Source: Thiobacillus sp. (GTDB taxonomy: Bacteria; Pseudomonadota; Gammaproteobacteria; Burkholderiales; Thiobacillaceae). From it: a stretch of DNA of 49,561 bases. The DNA lies in NCBI GenBank assembly GCA_024708885.1, contig JANJXT010000044.1:1-49561 (forward strand), written 5' to 3'. Below, one piece after another: positions 7,973-19,500 of the stretch (the stretch's first letter is position 1; every line of letters starts with the position of its first letter). The notes beneath the pieces are model-generated. The model was not told the origin of the DNA. It searched no databases and saw only the letters and a list, made by a program, of their open reading frames with translations. A program made the position numbers and the translations under genes.

Positions 7973-9118
7973 TCAGTCGGCCTGCTTGCGCAGGAAGGCC
8001 GGAATGTCCAGCGTGTCGATGCCGGAATCGGCCATCGCCTGCACCGTCCGGCTGCGGCGGCTGGTCATCACGTTCGGCACGTCCTCGCTTGCGCTGATCA
8101 TGACGGGCATGTCGTCGGTGCCGGTGCGGATGACCTGCATCGGCTTCGGCTGCTGGCGCGCGACAGGGTTGCCCAGGCCGGTGGCGACCATGGTGACGCG
8201 CAGGATGTCCTCCATCGCGTCATCGAGCACCTGGCCGACGATGACCGTGGCCTCCTCGGCGGTGAAGCCCTTGATGGTGTTCATCACTTCGTGGATCTCG
8301 CGCATCTTCACCGACGACGAGGCGGTGATGTTGACCAGCACGCCGCGCGCACCGGCGAGGTTGACGTCTTCCAGCAGCGGGCTCGCCACCGCCTGCTCGG
8401 CGGCGATGCGTGCGCGATCTTCTCCACTGGCGGCGGCCGAACCCATCATCGCCATGCCCATCTCGCTCATCACGGTGCGCACGTCGGCGAAGTCGACGTT
8501 GACGAGACCGGGGCAGTTGATCACCTCGGCGATGCCGCCGACCGCGCCGTGCAGCACATTGTTGGCGGCCTTGAAGGCATCGAGCATGGAGACGTCTTCA
8601 CCCAGCACCTGCATCAGCTTTTCGTTGGGGATGATGATGAGCGAGTCGACGTGACGCGAAAGCGCCTCGATGCCGGCGTTGGCGGCGCGCACACGCCTGC
8701 CTTCGAACATGAACGGCTTGGTCACCACCGCAACGGTGAGGATCCCCAGTTCCTTGGCGACTTCGGCCACCACCGGTGCGGCGCCGGTGCCGGTGCCGCC
8801 GCCCATGCCGGCGGTGATGAACAGCATGTCGGCGCCATCGATCATCTCGGCGATGCGCTCGCGGTCCTCCAGCGCGGCTTCGCGCCCGACCTCGGGGTTG
8901 GCGCCGGCGCCGAGCCCCTTGGTGACGCCGTTGCCCAGTTGCAGCTGGGTCTTGGCCTGGTTGCGCTTCAACGCCTGTGCGTCGGTGTTGATGGCGATGA
9001 ACTCCACGCCACTGAGGCCGGAGTCGATCATGTGATCGACCGCGTTGCCGCCGCAGCCGCCCACACCAATCACCTTGATCACCGCATCCTGGGTATCCAC
9101 ATCCATCAGTTCAAACAT
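7973..9118 (-). CDS. ftsZ: Cell division GTPase FtsZ
   Basis: FtsZ is the tubulin homologue that polymerises into the division ring. The ATG at 9116-9118 ([20 protein letters not shown]) has GAGGAGAG upstream; the frame extends 14 codons further but lacks a better start. The protein has 381 residues. Motifs include [12 protein letters not shown], the GTP-binding tubulin signature [17 protein letters not shown], and NVDFADV of the T7 loop. The conserved C-terminal peptide for FtsA/ZipA binding is [11 protein letters not shown]. It follows ftsA after 109 bases that contain nested palindromes, a likely place for extra ftsZ control. Confidence 0.99.
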   Translation of the reverse strand: MFELMDVDTQDAVIKVIGVGGCGGNAVDHMIDSGLSGVEFIAINTDAQALKRNQAKTQLQLGNGVTKGLGAGANPEVGREAALEDRERIAEMIDGADMLFITAGMGGGTGTGAAPVVAEVAKELGILTVAVVTKPFMFEGRRVRAANAGIEALSRHVDSLIIIPNEKLMQVLGEDVSMLDAFKAANNVLHGAVGGIAEVINCPGLVNVDFADVRTVMSEMGMAMMGSAAASGEDRARIAAEQAVASPLLEDVNLAGARGVLVNITASSSVKMREIHEVMNTIKGFTAEEATVIVGQVLDDAMEDILRVTMVATGLGNPVARQQPKPMQVIRTGTDDMPVMISASEDVPNVMTSRRSRTVQAMADSGIDTLDIPAFLRKQAD

Positions 9119-9164
9119 CGTGCTCTCCTCTTGTTGCCCAATCAAAAAACCACTCTCCAAAATC

Positions 9165-9199
9165 TTTGACGTGTTTGCCGTGCCGGCACGACCGTCAAA
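9165..9199. repeat. Nested palindromes in the ftsA-ftsZ gap
   Basis: An outer pair TTTGACG (9165-9171) and CGTCAAA (9193-9199) encloses the perfect 12-base palindrome CGTGCCGGCACG (9179-9190). It sits in the ftsZ leader, 47-81 bases before the ATG. It could be a regulator-binding site or an RNA hairpin controlling ftsZ output. Confidence 0.45.
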
Positions 9200-9227
9200 T
9201 CCCGTTTCGACGTCGCATGACGCAGCG

Positions 9228-10463
9228 TCAGAAATTCCCCTTGAACCAGCTCTTCATGCGTTCGAAGATGTCCTTCAGGCTGTTGCCCGACAGCTTCGGC
9301 GCGTCGCGTCCGCGTGCTTCCAGGCCGGCCAGCAGCAGTCCCATGCAGGTCGCGTAGCGCGGGTTGCGCATCACCTCGGCCAGCCCCCCTTCGTAGCGCG
9401 GCCAGCCCAGCCGCACCGGCATGTGGAACACCTCCTCGCCCAGCTCGACCATGCCCTGCATGCCCGCGGAACCGCCGGTGATGACGATGCCGGAGGACAG
9501 CAATTCCTCGAAGCCGGAGCGGCGCAGTTCGGCCTGCACCAGCGAATACAGCTCCTCCATGCGCGGCTCGATGAACTCGGCGAGCGTCTGCCGGGACAGA
9601 GTGCGCGGCGGGCGGTCGCCGATGCCGGGCACCTCGATCATGTCGCGTGCGTCGGCGAGCTGCCGCAGCGCGCAGCCGAACTGGATCTTGATGTCCTCGG
9701 CTTCCTTCGGCGGCGTGCGCAGCGCCACCGCGATGTCGTTGTTGACCTGATCGCCAGCGACCGGAATCACCGCGGTATGGCGGATCGCACCGCCGGTGAA
9801 CACGGCGATGTCGGTGGTGCCGCCGCCGATGTCGACCAGGCACACGCCGAGCTCCTTCTCGTCCTCGGTCAGCACGGCCATGGCGGAGGCGAGCGGTTGC
9901 AGGACCAGGTCACCGACCTCGAGGCCGCAACGGCGCACGCACTTGATGATGTTCTGCGCCGCCGACACGGCGCCGGTAACGATGTGCACCTTCACTTCGA
10001 GGCGCACTGCGCTCATGCCGAGTGGGTCGCGCACGTCTTCCTGGCCATCGACGATGAATTCCTGCGGGATGGTGTGGAGAATCTGCTGATCGGTCGGGAT
10101 GTTCATCGCACGCGCGGTTTCCACCACACGATCGACGTCCATCTGGCTGATTTCCTTGTCCTTGATGGCGAACATGCCGTTCGAGTTGAAGCTCTTGATG
10201 TGGCTGCCGGCAATGCCGGTGTAAACCTCGCGGATCTTGCAATCGGCCATCAGCTCGGCTTCTTCCAGCGCGCGCTGGATGGCGGTGACGGTGGCTTCGA
10301 TGTTGACCACCACACCGCGGCGCAGCCCGCGTGACGGATGCGTGCCCATGCCGATGATTTCCAGCATGCCCTCGTCGTTGATCTCGGCGACGATGCAGAC
10401 GATCTTGGAGGTGCCGATATCGAGGCCGACGACGAGGTTCTTGGGATCTCTTGGCTTGCTCAT
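9228..10463 (-). CDS. ftsA: Cell division protein FtsA
   Basis: FtsA is the actin-like ATPase that anchors FtsZ to the membrane. The ATG at 10461-10463 ([20 protein letters not shown]) gives 411 residues; a GTG four codons upstream is an alternative. Visible are the phosphate-1 motif [11 protein letters not shown], the phosphate-2 motif [14 protein letters not shown], the adenosine motif [13 protein letters not shown], and a C-terminal amphipathic membrane-targeting helix [14 protein letters not shown]. It starts 12 bases after the ftsQ stop. Confidence 0.98.
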   Translation of the reverse strand: MSKPRDPKNLVVGLDIGTSKIVCIVAEINDEGMLEIIGMGTHPSRGLRRGVVVNIEATVTAIQRALEEAELMADCKIREVYTGIAGSHIKSFNSNGMFAIKDKEISQMDVDRVVETARAMNIPTDQQILHTIPQEFIVDGQEDVRDPLGMSAVRLEVKVHIVTGAVSAAQNIIKCVRRCGLEVGDLVLQPLASAMAVLTEDEKELGVCLVDIGGGTTDIAVFTGGAIRHTAVIPVAGDQVNNDIAVALRTPPKEAEDIKIQFGCALRQLADARDMIEVPGIGDRPPRTLSRQTLAEFIEPRMEELYSLVQAELRRSGFEELLSSGIVITGGSAGMQGMVELGEEVFHMPVRLGWPRYEGGLAEVMRNPRYATCMGLLLAGLEARGRDAPKLSGNSLKDIFERMKSWFKGNF

Positions 10464-10475
10464 GTTGCGGTGCAC

Positions 10476-11255
10476 TCAGGTTGGTCTCGGTTTTTCACGG
10501 GTCGGCGCGAATGCCGCGGGTACTCGGCCGTCCGGCATGCGCAGGGCAAAGCCATCCGGGTAGCGCAGGTCCACCGCGACGGGCGGGACCGGTGCCGCTT
10601 CGGGGCCTGCCGCCGCCGGTGCGCCGAACAGGCGTGGATACACGGCGACGAAGTGCGCCAGCCGCGCATCGGTCTCGACCCGGCCGAGTGCCAGCTGCAT
10701 GCCGTTGTCGAGGCGGATGCGCCAGGCACGGCGCGGCGACAGGCGCAGCTCGTCGATGCGCATGCCGAGCGGCGCGAGCGCGGTCTGGTGGCGCCGGTAG
10801 GCATCGACCACGTCCGTGACCGCGTCTTCCGGACCCGCCAGGCGCGGCAGCCTGTCCGCCACCGCGGCGACGAACACCTCGCCGGCCTCGCTGACCAGGG
10901 CGTCGTCGTTCCAGCGCGCCAGCGGCACATGCTCGACCAGCGACACTTCGAGCGTATCCGGCCAGCGCCGCGCCACCCGTGCTTCGCGCACCCAGGGCAG
11001 CTTTTCCAGGCTCGCACGTACGCGCTCGAGATCGACGGTAAAGAAGGTGCCGGCCACCTGACGTTCCGCGATCAGCCGGATCTGTGTCTCGGTGACGTGT
11101 GCGACCGGCGTCTTCACTTCAAGCGCAGCCAGCGCAAACCAGGGCTGCGCCGCGCCCCAGGCAAGCACGCCGTAGGCAAAGAGCGCCACCGCGCCCCAGG
11201 TCAGCACGCGAGCGACCTGGCAGAGCGGATGGGCGTCGAGCTCGGCATTCGTCAC
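10476..11255 (-). CDS. ftsQ: Cell division protein FtsQ
   Basis: FtsQ is a bitopic divisome protein that binds FtsB/FtsL. The GTG at 11253-11255 overlaps the ddlB stop (GTGA) and gives 259 residues. A single membrane helix covers about residues 15-36 ([20 protein letters not shown]). The POTRA domain follows ([19 protein letters not shown] ... [20 protein letters not shown]), then the beta domain ([20 protein letters not shown]). A longer open frame upstream is a shadow of ddlB. The C-terminal tail is proline- and arginine-rich. Confidence 0.95.
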   Translation of the reverse strand: MTNAELDAHPLCQVARVLTWGAVALFAYGVLAWGAAQPWFALAALEVKTPVAHVTETQIRLIAERQVAGTFFTVDLERVRASLEKLPWVREARVARRWPDTLEVSLVEHVPLARWNDDALVSEAGEVFVAAVADRLPRLAGPEDAVTDVVDAYRRHQTALAPLGMRIDELRLSPRRAWRIRLDNGMQLALGRVETDARLAHFVAVYPRLFGAPAAAGPEAAPVPPVAVDLRYPDGFALRMPDGRVPAAFAPTREKPRPT

Positions 11256-12163
11256 AGGGTCTGCTCCAGAATTCGCAGGCACAGGGCGTCGAAATCGATG
11301 CCGGCCGCGCGTGCGGCCATCGGCACCAGACTGTGATCGGTCATGCCGGGCGAGGTGTTCGCCTCCAGCAGCCAGGGGTTGCCGCTGTGGTCGGCCATGA
11401 TGTCGACGCGTCCCCAGCCGCAGCCGCCGAGGAGGCGGAAGGCATCGAGCGCCAACTGGCGCAAGCCCATCTCCTGCGCCTGCGGCAGACCGGCAGGGCA
11501 GTGGTAGCGGGTATCGTCGCGGATGTATTTGGCCTCGAAATCGTAGAACGCCCTGTCCTGCGCGGGCTCCAGACGGATCAGCGGCAGCGCGGTGTCGCCG
11601 AGGATGCCGACGGTGTACTCGGCGCCGTCGATGAATTTTTCCGCCAGTACCAGACTGTCGTGCTCGGCCGCAGCCGCATACGCGGCCTCGAGCGTGCCGG
11701 GTGCAGTAACCTTGGTCATGCCGATGCTGGAACCCTCGCGCGCGGGCTTGACGAAGATCGGCAGGCCAAGCGCTGCCTCGACGCTGGCGAAATCGCTGTC
11801 GGCGGCAAGGATCGCCCAGTCGGCGGTGGGCAGGCCCGCCGCGCGCCACAGGAGCTTGGTGCGCCACTTGTCCATGCCGACGGCCGAGGCCATCACGCCG
11901 CTGCCGGTATAGGGCAGGTGCAGCAGTTCGAGCGCGCCCTGCATGCAGCCGTCCTCGCCGTAGCGTCCATGCAGCGCGATGAACACACGGTCGAACTCGC
12001 CCGCCATGAGGTCGCCCAGGCTGCGCGTCGCGGGATCGAAGGCATGCGCGTCGACCCCCTGCCGCGTAAGCGCGGCGAGCACCGCATTGCCGCTGTTGAG
12101 CGAGACGGGCCGCTCGGCCGAGGTGCCGCCCAGCATCACCGCAACTTTTCCAAAGCGCTTCAT
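11252..12163 (-). CDS. ddlB: D-alanine--D-alanine ligase
   Basis: Ddl joins two D-alanines for the peptidoglycan precursor, using ATP. The ATG at 12161-12163 overlaps the murB stop (ATGA), and GGAGAAAGG lies just upstream. The 303 residues show [16 protein letters not shown], the ATP-grasp elements [16 protein letters not shown] and [14 protein letters not shown], and the metal-binding tail [20 protein letters not shown]. Length and motifs match the DdlB form found within division clusters. Confidence 0.97.
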   Translation of the reverse strand: MKRFGKVAVMLGGTSAERPVSLNSGNAVLAALTRQGVDAHAFDPATRSLGDLMAGEFDRVFIALHGRYGEDGCMQGALELLHLPYTGSGVMASAVGMDKWRTKLLWRAAGLPTADWAILAADSDFASVEAALGLPIFVKPAREGSSIGMTKVTAPGTLEAAYAAAAEHDSLVLAEKFIDGAEYTVGILGDTALPLIRLEPAQDRAFYDFEAKYIRDDTRYHCPAGLPQAQEMGLRQLALDAFRLLGGCGWGRVDIMADHSGNPWLLEANTSPGMTDHSLVPMAARAAGIDFDALCLRILEQTL

Positions 12164-13134
12164 TGCCTTTCTCCAATGATCCGGACTTCGCGGATCAGCC
12201 GCACGTTGGTGCGTGCCGCCACGGTCTCTTCCACGTGCTCGATCAGGCGCTCGATGTCGCTCGCCGAGGCCTGGCCGAGGTTGACGATGAAATTGGCGTG
12301 TTTTTCCGACACCTGCGCGTCGCCGATCCGATAGCCTTTGAGGCCGCACGATTCGATCAGGCGCGCCGCGTGATCGTTCGGTGGATTGCGGAACACCGAA
12401 CCGGCGTTGGGCAGCTGCAGCGGCTGCGATCCGATGCGCTGTTGCAGCAGCGCCTTGATGCGTGCCCGCGCTGCGGCGCCATCGCCGCGCTCGAGGCGGA
12501 ACCAGCCGCCGATGAACCACTCCTCGTGCATCTGGCGCAAGGCCACGTGGCGGTAGCCGGTCACGTACTCGTCAGGCCGCCGCTCGTTGAGATGCCCCTG
12601 ACGGTCCAGCGTGCGCACCTGAACCAGCTTGTCCCAGGTCTCGCTGCCGTGGCAGCCGGCGTTCATCGCAATCGCGCCGCCGACGGTGCCGGGAATGCCA
12701 GCCCAGAATTCGCCACCGACGAGGCCGTGATTGGCCGCAAAGCGCGCGAGCTTGGCCGCCGCCACACCGGCCTCGGCATACACGAGCGCGCTGTCGACCC
12801 CGGGGGGTGCCGGCGGCAGTCCCTGCGTGCGGGCCTCGATCGCCAGGCGGGCAAGTACGCCGTGGAGCAGGATCACCACGCCGCATACCCCGCCGTCGCG
12901 CACCAGCAGATTGCTGCCCAGCCCGATCATGTGGATCGCCTCATGCGCCGGCACCGCACGCACCAGCCAGGTGAGATCCTCCAGGTCGGCCGGAATATAA
13001 ATGCGCTGGGCGACGCCGCCGGCACGCCAGGACAGGTGCTTCTTCATCGGCTCGTTGTAGAGGAAGCGGCCGCGCAGCACCGACGGCGTGCCGCCGCCGA
13101 CGTCCCCGTCGCTCATGCGGTAGTCATGGCGCAT
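12160..13134 (-). CDS. murB: UDP-N-acetylenolpyruvoylglucosamine reductase
   Basis: MurB reduces the enolpyruvyl group to make UDP-MurNAc, with FAD and NADPH. The ATG at 13132-13134 has GGAGG five bases upstream and overlaps the murC end by 11 bases; a second ATG six codons in is possible. FAD-binding motifs are [15 protein letters not shown] and [18 protein letters not shown]. The catalytic serine lies in [16 protein letters not shown], and the C-terminal motif [18 protein letters not shown] is present. The protein has 324 residues; the first 30 form a non-conserved leader. Confidence 0.97.
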   Translation of the reverse strand: MRHDYRMSDGDVGGGTPSVLRGRFLYNEPMKKHLSWRAGGVAQRIYIPADLEDLTWLVRAVPAHEAIHMIGLGSNLLVRDGGVCGVVILLHGVLARLAIEARTQGLPPAPPGVDSALVYAEAGVAAAKLARFAANHGLVGGEFWAGIPGTVGGAIAMNAGCHGSETWDKLVQVRTLDRQGHLNERRPDEYVTGYRHVALRQMHEEWFIGGWFRLERGDGAAARARIKALLQQRIGSQPLQLPNAGSVFRNPPNDHAARLIESCGLKGYRIGDAQVSEKHANFIVNLGQASASDIERLIEHVEETVAARTNVRLIREVRIIGERQ

Positions 13135-14515
13135 GCCGGCCTCCCAGGAGCGGAGCCACCTGACCGATGCTGCCGGCCCCCATCACCAGCACGACGTCAT
13201 CGGCGCGCGCAAGATCCTGGATGGTCGCCGGCACATCGGCCACCTGCTCGACGAACACCGGCTCGACCTTGCCCGCGACGCGCACCGCGCGTGCCAGGGC
13301 GCGGCCGTCGGCAGCGACGATGGGCGTCTCACCGGCCGGGTAGACCTCGGTCAGCACGAGCGCATCGGCCTCTGACAGCACCCTGACGAAATCCTCGAAG
13401 CAGTCGCGTGTGCGCGTATAGCGGTGCGGCTGGAACACCAGCATCAGGCGCCGCCCCGGAAAGGCGCCGCGCGCAGCGGCGAGCGTGGCCGCCATTTCCA
13501 CCGGATGATGACCATAGTCATCGATGAGAACGTACGTGCCACCGTCCCGCGCGTCCTGCTCACCGTAGCTCTGAAAGCGCCGGCCGACACCATGAAATTC
13601 GGCGAGCGCCCTGACGATGGCGGCATCGGCGGCGCCGACCTCGGTCGCCACGGCGATCGCCGCCAGTGCGTTCAGCACGTTGTGCATGCCCGGATGGTTC
13701 AGCACCACATCGAGGTCGGCCATGTCCTTGCGCACGACCGTGAAGCGCATCCGTCCGGCATCAAAGCGTGCGTTCACCGCACGCACCTGCGCCGCGGCAT
13801 CGAGGCCGTAGGTGGTGATCGGCTTGCTGATCCGCGGCAGGATCTCCCTGACATGCGGGTCGTCGAGACAGAGCACGGCCATGCCGTAGAACGGCAGACG
13901 CTGGCAAAAATCGACGAAGGCCTGCTTCAGGCGCTCGAAGTCGTGCCCATAGGTATCCATGTGATCGGCATCGATGTTGGTCACGATCGCGATCACCGGC
14001 GTGAGATAGAGAAAGGAGGCGTCGGATTCGTCGGCCTCGGCGACGAGAAAATCGCCCTGCCCGAGTCGCGCATTGGTGCCCGCCGCAGTGAGCTTGCCGC
14101 CGATGACGTAGGTCGGGTCCATGCCGGCTTCGCCGAGAATGCTCGCCACCAGGCTCGTGGTGGTGGTCTTGCCGTGCGTGCCCGCGACGGCAATGCCATG
14201 GCGCAGCCGCATCAGTTCCGCGAGCATCAGCGCACGCGGCACGATGGGGATGTTCTGTTCGCGCGCGGCGACGACTTCCGGGTTGTCCTCCTGCACCGCG
14301 GTCGACGTCACCACCGCATCCGCACCGGCCGCATTCTCCGCCGTATGCCCGCGATGGATGCGCGCGCCGAGCTGCGCCAAGCGCTGCGTCACCGCGTTGT
14401 CAGCCAGATCGGAACCCGACACCGCATAGCCCAGATTGAGCAGCACCTCGGCGATGCCGCTCATGCCGACACCGCCGATGCCGACGAAGTGGATGTGCTT
14501 GACTGCGTGCTTCAT
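13124..14515 (-). CDS. murC: UDP-N-acetylmuramate--L-alanine ligase
   Basis: MurC adds L-alanine to UDP-MurNAc. The ATG at 14513-14515 begins [20 protein letters not shown], with the nucleotide-sugar-binding glycine motif. The ATP loop is [17 protein letters not shown]. Other Mur-ligase signatures are [24 protein letters not shown] and [14 protein letters not shown]. The 463 residues are normal length. A 94-base gap with an inverted repeat separates it from murG. Confidence 0.98.
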   Translation of the reverse strand: MKHAVKHIHFVGIGGVGMSGIAEVLLNLGYAVSGSDLADNAVTQRLAQLGARIHRGHTAENAAGADAVVTSTAVQEDNPEVVAAREQNIPIVPRALMLAELMRLRHGIAVAGTHGKTTTTSLVASILGEAGMDPTYVIGGKLTAAGTNARLGQGDFLVAEADESDASFLYLTPVIAIVTNIDADHMDTYGHDFERLKQAFVDFCQRLPFYGMAVLCLDDPHVREILPRISKPITTYGLDAAAQVRAVNARFDAGRMRFTVVRKDMADLDVVLNHPGMHNVLNALAAIAVATEVGAADAAIVRALAEFHGVGRRFQSYGEQDARDGGTYVLIDDYGHHPVEMAATLAAARGAFPGRRLMLVFQPHRYTRTRDCFEDFVRVLSEADALVLTEVYPAGETPIVAADGRALARAVRVAGKVEPVFVEQVADVPATIQDLARADDVVLVMGAGSIGQVAPLLGGRHAP

Positions 14516-14531
14516 GATGCCCCCTGGGCGG

Positions 14532-14561
14532 CACGCCGCAAGGCGCACGGCGTGCGGCGTG
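14532..14561. repeat. Inverted repeat in the murG-murC gap
   Basis: CACGCCGCA (14532-14540) and TGCGGCGTG (14553-14561) are exact complements with a 12-base loop, 17 bases upstream of the murC ATG. It would form a hairpin near the murC ribosome binding region; there is no T-run. Confidence 0.4.
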
Positions 14562-14609
14562 AAGCATCGAGCCTGCGTGCCGTCACCATGCCAGCGGCTG
14601 CGCTCCCCC

Positions 14610-15716
14610 TCACGCCTCGCTCCTCACCAGTTCTTCGCACACATCGGCAACACGCGCGGTTGCGTCCGGTCTGGCCAGTGCGCGCGCCTTGTCCGACATG
14701 GCAGCGAGCGTCGCGCGATCGAGGCCGCCGATGAGCGCGGCGAGCTTTTCGGGTGTGAGATCGCGTTGCTGCATCAGCCAGGCGGCACCGGATTCGGCGA
14801 GAAACGCGGCATTGCCGGTCTGATGGTCGTCCACCGCGAAGGGGAAGGGCACCAGCACCGCGGGCACGCCGGCGCAGGCGAGTTCGGCCACCGTCATCGC
14901 GCCGGCACGGCAGATCGCGACGTCGCACGCGCGATATTCCGCGGCCATGTCCTCGATGTAATCGCGCACGTCCGCCGCGACGCCCGCGGCCGCGTAGTTC
15001 GCACGCAGCATGTCGAGGTGTTGGCGGCCGGACTGGTGCACCACCTGCGGGCGCGCGTCCGCGGGCAACAGGGCGAGTGCTTTGGGCACCAGTTCGTTCA
15101 ACGCGGATGCGCCGAGGCTGCCACCCACCACGAGCAGGCGCAGCGGACCATCATGCGCGGCCCCCGCTGCACCGGCCAGCGCGGCGATGTCGCCGCGCAC
15201 CGGGTTGCCCACCCATTCCGCCACCACGCGGCGGCACGGGATGGGGGTGTCCTGTGCATGGGTGAACACCTTGGGGAAGGCGGTCAACACGCGATCGGCC
15301 AGACAGGCGAGCACGCGGTTGGTGAGCCCGCCGATCGAGTTCTGTTCGTGGATCACCAGCGGGCGGCGCAGCAGGCTCGCCATCATGCCGCCGGGGAAGG
15401 CAGTATAGCCGCCCATGCCAAGGACGACATCGGGCCGGTAGCGAAGGATGGCGGCGAGGCTTTGCCAGAACGCCACCAGCAGCATCGCCGGCAACAGCAG
15501 CTTCTTCACAAGCCCCTTGCCGCGCACGCCGGCCATCGCCACCCACACCATGTCGACGCCGGCGGCCGGCACCACACGCGCCTCCAGCCCGGCACGGGTG
15601 CCGAGCCAGAACACGTCCCAGCCGCGCGCGCGCAGCGCATCAGCCACCGCCAGCGCAGGGTAGACATGACCGCCGGTGCCGCCGGCCATGACCATGAGGG
15701 TGCGGTTTGCGGTCAT
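14610..15716 (-). CDS. murG: MurG UDP-GlcNAc transferase (lipid I to lipid II)
   Basis: MurG adds GlcNAc to lipid I at the inner face of the membrane. The ATG at 15714-15716 gives 368 residues starting [20 protein letters not shown], which includes the first glycine loop. Also present are [15 protein letters not shown], the second glycine loop [18 protein letters not shown], and the UDP-GlcNAc-binding segment [20 protein letters not shown]. Its ribosome binding region lies directly downstream of the large inverted-repeat element in the ftsW-murG gap. Confidence 0.98.
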   Translation of the reverse strand: MTANRTLMVMAGGTGGHVYPALAVADALRARGWDVFWLGTRAGLEARVVPAAGVDMVWVAMAGVRGKGLVKKLLLPAMLLVAFWQSLAAILRYRPDVVLGMGGYTAFPGGMMASLLRRPLVIHEQNSIGGLTNRVLACLADRVLTAFPKVFTHAQDTPIPCRRVVAEWVGNPVRGDIAALAGAAGAAHDGPLRLLVVGGSLGASALNELVPKALALLPADARPQVVHQSGRQHLDMLRANYAAAGVAADVRDYIEDMAAEYRACDVAICRAGAMTVAELACAGVPAVLVPFPFAVDDHQTGNAAFLAESGAAWLMQQRDLTPEKLAALIGGLDRATLAAMSDKARALARPDATARVADVCEELVRSEA

Positions 15717-15729
15717 GCTTGAAAACCCT

Positions 15730-15814
15730 TTAACCACAGAGGCACAGAGACACGGAGAAAACCGTTCAAATGCAGTTCTCCCTGCCTCTGTGTCTCTGTG
15801 GTGAGGATGTTTTT
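15730..15814. repeat. Long inverted-repeat element, copy 1 (ftsW-murG gap)
   Basis: Two 26-base arms, 15734-15759 and 15776-15801, are inverted copies with 23 of 26 positions complementary, around a 16-base loop. The left arm begins CCACAGAGGCACAGAG, is preceded by TTAA, and the right arm is followed by TGAGGATG and a T-run. A second element with the same plan lies at 48591-48687. Copy 1 fills nearly the whole 103-base gap between the ftsW stop and the murG ATG, so it is transcribed as part of the cluster mRNA. Confidence 0.9.
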
Positions 15815-15819
15815 GCTCT

Positions 15820-16977
15820 TCAAAATGTCTTCCCCCGCATCATCTGCCGCTGCTCCCAGTCGATGCGCAGCAGCACCGCGATGGCCAGGCAATTGGCGAC
15901 GATGCCGGACCCGCCGAACGACAGGAACGGCAGGGTGAGACCCTTGGTCGGCAAGAGGCCGACGTTCACGCCCATGTTGATGAGCGCCTGCACGCCGAGC
16001 CAGATGCCGATGCCCTGCGCCACCAGTGCGCAGAAATGACGCTCGAGACGAGCGGCACGATGACCGATGAGAAAGGCCTTGACGATGAGCCAGGCGAACA
16101 GGCCGATCACCACCGCCACGCCGACGAAGCCGAACTCCTCGGCAATCACCGCGAGCAGGAAATCGGTATGCGCTTCGGGCAGGTAGAACAGTTTCTCGAC
16201 GCTGCCGCCCAGCCCCAGCCCGAGCCATTCGCCGCGGCCGAAGGCGATCAGCGCATGGGAGAGCTGATAGCCGCTGCCATAGGGATCCTTGAACGGATCC
16301 ATGAAATTCAGCAAGCGTTCCATGCGGTAACGGGACGACCCAATCAGCGCGGCGAAGCCGAACAGCAACACGACGACGAGGCCGGCGAACACCTTCCAGT
16401 TCAGTCCGCCGAGGAAAAGGATGCCCATGGCGATACCGACGATCACCACGAACGCGCCGAAATCGGGTTCGCTCAGGAGCAGCACGCCGGTTGCCATCAT
16501 CACCCCTGCCATCGGCAGGAAACCTTTCTTCAGGTCGTGCATGAAGGCCGCCTTGCGCGTGGTGTAGTCGGCCGCATACAGCACGGCGAGGAACTTCATC
16601 AGTTCGGAGGGCTGCAGGTTGGCGAAGCCGAGCGGAATCCAGCGCCGGCTGCCGTTGACCTCGCGGCCGATGCCGGGCACCAGCACCACAACCAGCAGCA
16701 GCAGGCCGCCGAGGAAGAGATAGGGCGCGGCCTGCTGCCATACGCGCATGGGTACCTGGAACGCCGCCATGCCGACGGCGATGCCCAGGGTGATGAACAT
16801 GCCCTGACGGATCAGGTAATACTCACCATTGTGGCCGGTATAGCGCGCCGCCTCGGCGATGGCGATCGAGGCCGAATACACCATGACCAGGCCGATCGCG
16901 AGCAGGCCGAATGCCAGCCACAGGAGCCCGAAATCGAGTTCGGTCGTGGTGCGGGGGGGACGGGCGGTGTAGAGCAT
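15820..16977 (-). CDS. ftsW: Lipid II polymerase FtsW (SEDS family)
   Basis: FtsW is the septal SEDS glycosyltransferase working with FtsI. The ATG at 16975-16977 lies one base after the murD stop, with GGAGG upstream; earlier in-frame codons lack such support. The 385 residues form about ten membrane helices. Conserved SEDS segments are [33 protein letters not shown], the large-loop motif [19 protein letters not shown], and the C-terminal [19 protein letters not shown]. Confidence 0.97.
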   Translation of the reverse strand: MLYTARPPRTTTELDFGLLWLAFGLLAIGLVMVYSASIAIAEAARYTGHNGEYYLIRQGMFITLGIAVGMAAFQVPMRVWQQAAPYLFLGGLLLLVVVLVPGIGREVNGSRRWIPLGFANLQPSELMKFLAVLYAADYTTRKAAFMHDLKKGFLPMAGVMMATGVLLLSEPDFGAFVVIVGIAMGILFLGGLNWKVFAGLVVVLLFGFAALIGSSRYRMERLLNFMDPFKDPYGSGYQLSHALIAFGRGEWLGLGLGGSVEKLFYLPEAHTDFLLAVIAEEFGFVGVAVVIGLFAWLIVKAFLIGHRAARLERHFCALVAQGIGIWLGVQALINMGVNVGLLPTKGLTLPFLSFGGSGIVANCLAIAVLLRIDWEQRQMMRGKTF

Positions 16978-16978
16978 G

Positions 16979-18385
16979 TCACGCGCCTCCAGCGGCTTCG
17001 GCAAGCCGCCTCACCGCAGCGACGAACACTTCGGCGCGGTGGACGTAGTTGCGGTACATGTCGAAGCTGGCACAGGCGGGCGAGAGCAGCACGGCATCCC
17101 CCGGCCGCGCCAACTGCTGCGCCAGCGCGACGGCCTCATCCATGTCCGCGGCATGGCGCGTGTCGACGCCGCAGCCGTCGATGGCAGCGGCAATCGCCGG
17201 CGCGTCGCGCCCAATCAGGACGACTGCGCGGGCGTTGGCCTCGACCGCAGCCTTGAGCGGCGAGAAATCCTGGCCCTTGCCGTCGCCGCCCAGGATCACC
17301 ACGGCGCGACGCCTGCCCATGCCGTACAGCGCGGCTTCGGTCGCACCGACGTTGGTCCCCTTGGAATCGTCGTAATACGTCACGCCGCCGATTTCGGCGA
17401 CTTTTTCAACCCGATGCGGCAGCCCCTTGAAGTGCAGCAGCCCGCGCAGCAGGGCTTCCATCGGCAGGCCGAGCGCACGCGTCAGCGCCAGCGCCGCCAG
17501 CGCATTGGCGGCATTGTGCAGACCCGCCACCGGCAACGCGGAGAGCGGCATCAGCATGTCGCCGCCGAGGCACAGCTCATCCTCGCACAGACCGAAGTTT
17601 TCCCCCTGCGGGCAGCGGTCCAGGCCGAAGCTCACCACCCGCCGGCCAGCGCGCGCCATCGCCAGCGTGCGTGCGTCGTCGCGGTTGAGCACCTGCACGC
17701 CGTGCCCGCTGAAGATGCGCGCCTTGGCGGCCGCGTAGGCCTCCATGTCCGGATACCGGTCCATGTGGTCTTCCGACAGGTTCAGCACGGCGGCGGCGGC
17801 AGCGTCGAGGCTGGCAGTCGTCTCCAGCTGGAACGAGGAGAGCTCGAGCACCCATGCCTGCGGCGCGGGCACATGTCCCTGCTCGATTTCATACAACGCG
17901 TCGAGCACCGGCAGGCCGATGTTGCCGGCGACGCATACCGACAGCCCGGCCATGCGGCACATGTCGCCGCACATGGCGGTGACCGTGCTCTTGCCGTTGC
18001 TGCCGGTGATGGCGAGCACCCGCATCGGCTGCGCGCGTCCGGCATTCAGTGCCCGCAGCGCGCGTGCGAACAGCTCGACGTCGCCGACGGCTTCGACCCC
18101 CGCGGCAACCGCCCGTGCCAGTGCCGGATCGGCGAGCGCCACACCCGGGCTCACCACCAGCAGTTCCGCTGCACACAGGCGGGTTTCGTCGAACGGGCCG
18201 GCAAACAGCGGCACGCCCGGCAGCAGCTCGCCCAGCCGCGCCGCGTGCGGCGGCGCGCTACGGCTGTCGGCCACGCTCACCTCGGCGCCGCGCGCCGACA
18301 GCCAGCGCGCGCACGACAGGCCGGTGTCTCCCAGTCCGAGCACCAGGACCTTCCTGCCAGCGAGCGCAAGGCGGTCGTAATTCAT
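16979..18385 (-). CDS. murD: UDP-MurNAc-L-alanine--D-glutamate ligase
   Basis: MurD adds D-glutamate to the peptidoglycan precursor. The 468 residues start [20 protein letters not shown] with the N-terminal Rossmann motif. The ATP loop is [18 protein letters not shown]. Also visible are [20 protein letters not shown] and [17 protein letters not shown], typical of MurD. It follows mraY after 28 bases. Confidence 0.98.
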   Translation of the reverse strand: MNYDRLALAGRKVLVLGLGDTGLSCARWLSARGAEVSVADSRSAPPHAARLGELLPGVPLFAGPFDETRLCAAELLVVSPGVALADPALARAVAAGVEAVGDVELFARALRALNAGRAQPMRVLAITGSNGKSTVTAMCGDMCRMAGLSVCVAGNIGLPVLDALYEIEQGHVPAPQAWVLELSSFQLETTASLDAAAAAVLNLSEDHMDRYPDMEAYAAAKARIFSGHGVQVLNRDDARTLAMARAGRRVVSFGLDRCPQGENFGLCEDELCLGGDMLMPLSALPVAGLHNAANALAALALTRALGLPMEALLRGLLHFKGLPHRVEKVAEIGGVTYYDDSKGTNVGATEAALYGMGRRRAVVILGGDGKGQDFSPLKAAVEANARAVVLIGRDAPAIAAAIDGCGVDTRHAADMDEAVALAQQLARPGDAVLLSPACASFDMYRNYVHRAEVFVAAVRRLAEAAGGA

Positions 18386-18413
18386 CCCGGATGTTCCGAT
18401 AAATTTCTTGGAT

Positions 18414-19499
18414 TCATCGTAGTTTCAAACTCGAAAGCCCGATCAGCACCAGCATCATGCTGATGATCCAGAACCGCACGACGACCTGATTCTCCTTCCA
18501 GCCCTTGAGCTCGTAGTGGTGGTGGATCGGCGCCATGCGGAACACCCGCTTGCCGGTGAGCTTGAAGGAAGCGACCTGGACCATCACCGACAGAGTCTCG
18601 ACCACGAATACGCCGCACATGATGAAGAGGATGATTTCCTGGCGCACGATGACGGCCACCACGCCAAGCGCGGCACCCAACGCCAGCGCGCCGACATCGC
18701 CCATGAAAACCTCCGCCGGATAGGCGTTGAACCACAGGAAGGCGAGCCCGGCACCGGCCATCGCGGCACAGAAGATCGCAAGCTCCCCGGCGCCGGGCAC
18801 GAAGGGCACGCCGAGATACTTGGAAAACACCGCGTGGCCCGCGACATAGGCGAAGATCGCCAGCGCCGCAGCCACCATTACGGTCGGCAGGATGGCGAGG
18901 CCGTCGAGGCCGTCAGTGAGATTCACGGCGTTGGATGCGCCGACAATGACGAAATAGCTCAGCGCAATGAAGGCCAGCGCGGGCAGCGCCACGGTCGCGT
19001 GCTTCGCGAAGGGAATGATGAGTTCGGTATGTTGCGGCAGGGTGGCCGCGTTCCACAGATAGCCCGCCACGGCAAGGCCGATCACCGACTGCCAGAAATA
19101 CTTCCAGCGCGAGGGCAGACCGCGTGAGTTTTTCTCGACCACCTTGCGCCAGTCGTCGATCCAGCCGATGACGCCGAATCCCGTGAGCGTGAGCAGTGCG
19201 ACCCAGACATAGGGGTTGCCAAGATCCGCCCACAGCAGGGTGGTAACGATCACCGATACCAGGATGAGCGCGCCGCCCATGGTCGGCGTGCCCGCCTTTA
19301 CCAGATGCGTCTGCGGGCCGTCGGTGCGCACCGACTGGCCGATCTTCAGCGCAGTCAGTTTGCGGATCACGGCGGGACCGACGATGAACGAGATGGTCAG
19401 CGCGGTGAGCGCAGCCAGCACTGCGCGCAGGGTAAGGTAGCTGAAGACGTTGAAGGCCCGAAAATCCTGGCCCAGATACTGGGAAAGCCACAACAACAT
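18414..19499 (-). CDS. mraY: Phospho-MurNAc-pentapeptide translocase MraY
   Basis: MraY transfers phospho-MurNAc-pentapeptide to undecaprenyl phosphate, giving lipid I. The 361-residue membrane protein has about ten helices. Signature segments are [37 protein letters not shown] with the catalytic acidic residues, [15 protein letters not shown], and the [15 protein letters not shown] loop. One base separates its ATG from the murF stop. Confidence 0.98.
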   Translation of the reverse strand: MLLWLSQYLGQDFRAFNVFSYLTLRAVLAALTALTISFIVGPAVIRKLTALKIGQSVRTDGPQTHLVKAGTPTMGGALILVSVIVTTLLWADLGNPYVWVALLTLTGFGVIGWIDDWRKVVEKNSRGLPSRWKYFWQSVIGLAVAGYLWNAATLPQHTELIIPFAKHATVALPALAFIALSYFVIVGASNAVNLTDGLDGLAILPTVMVAAALAIFAYVAGHAVFSKYLGVPFVPGAGELAIFCAAMAGAGLAFLWFNAYPAEVFMGDVGALALGAALGVVAVIVRQEIILFIMCGVFVVETLSVMVQVASFKLTGKRVFRMAPIHHHYELKGWKENQVVVRFWIISMMLVLIGLSSLKLR

Positions 19500-19500
19500 G

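Noticed and set aside
10476..12176. A 566-codon frame apparently fusing ddlB and ftsQ
   Set aside because: The first half is ddlB read out of frame. The true ftsQ starts at the GTG overlapping the ddlB stop.
15734..15801. Repeated CACAGAG units as a CRISPR or tandem repeat
   Set aside because: The units are the two arms of one inverted repeat, with no spacer series and no cas genes.
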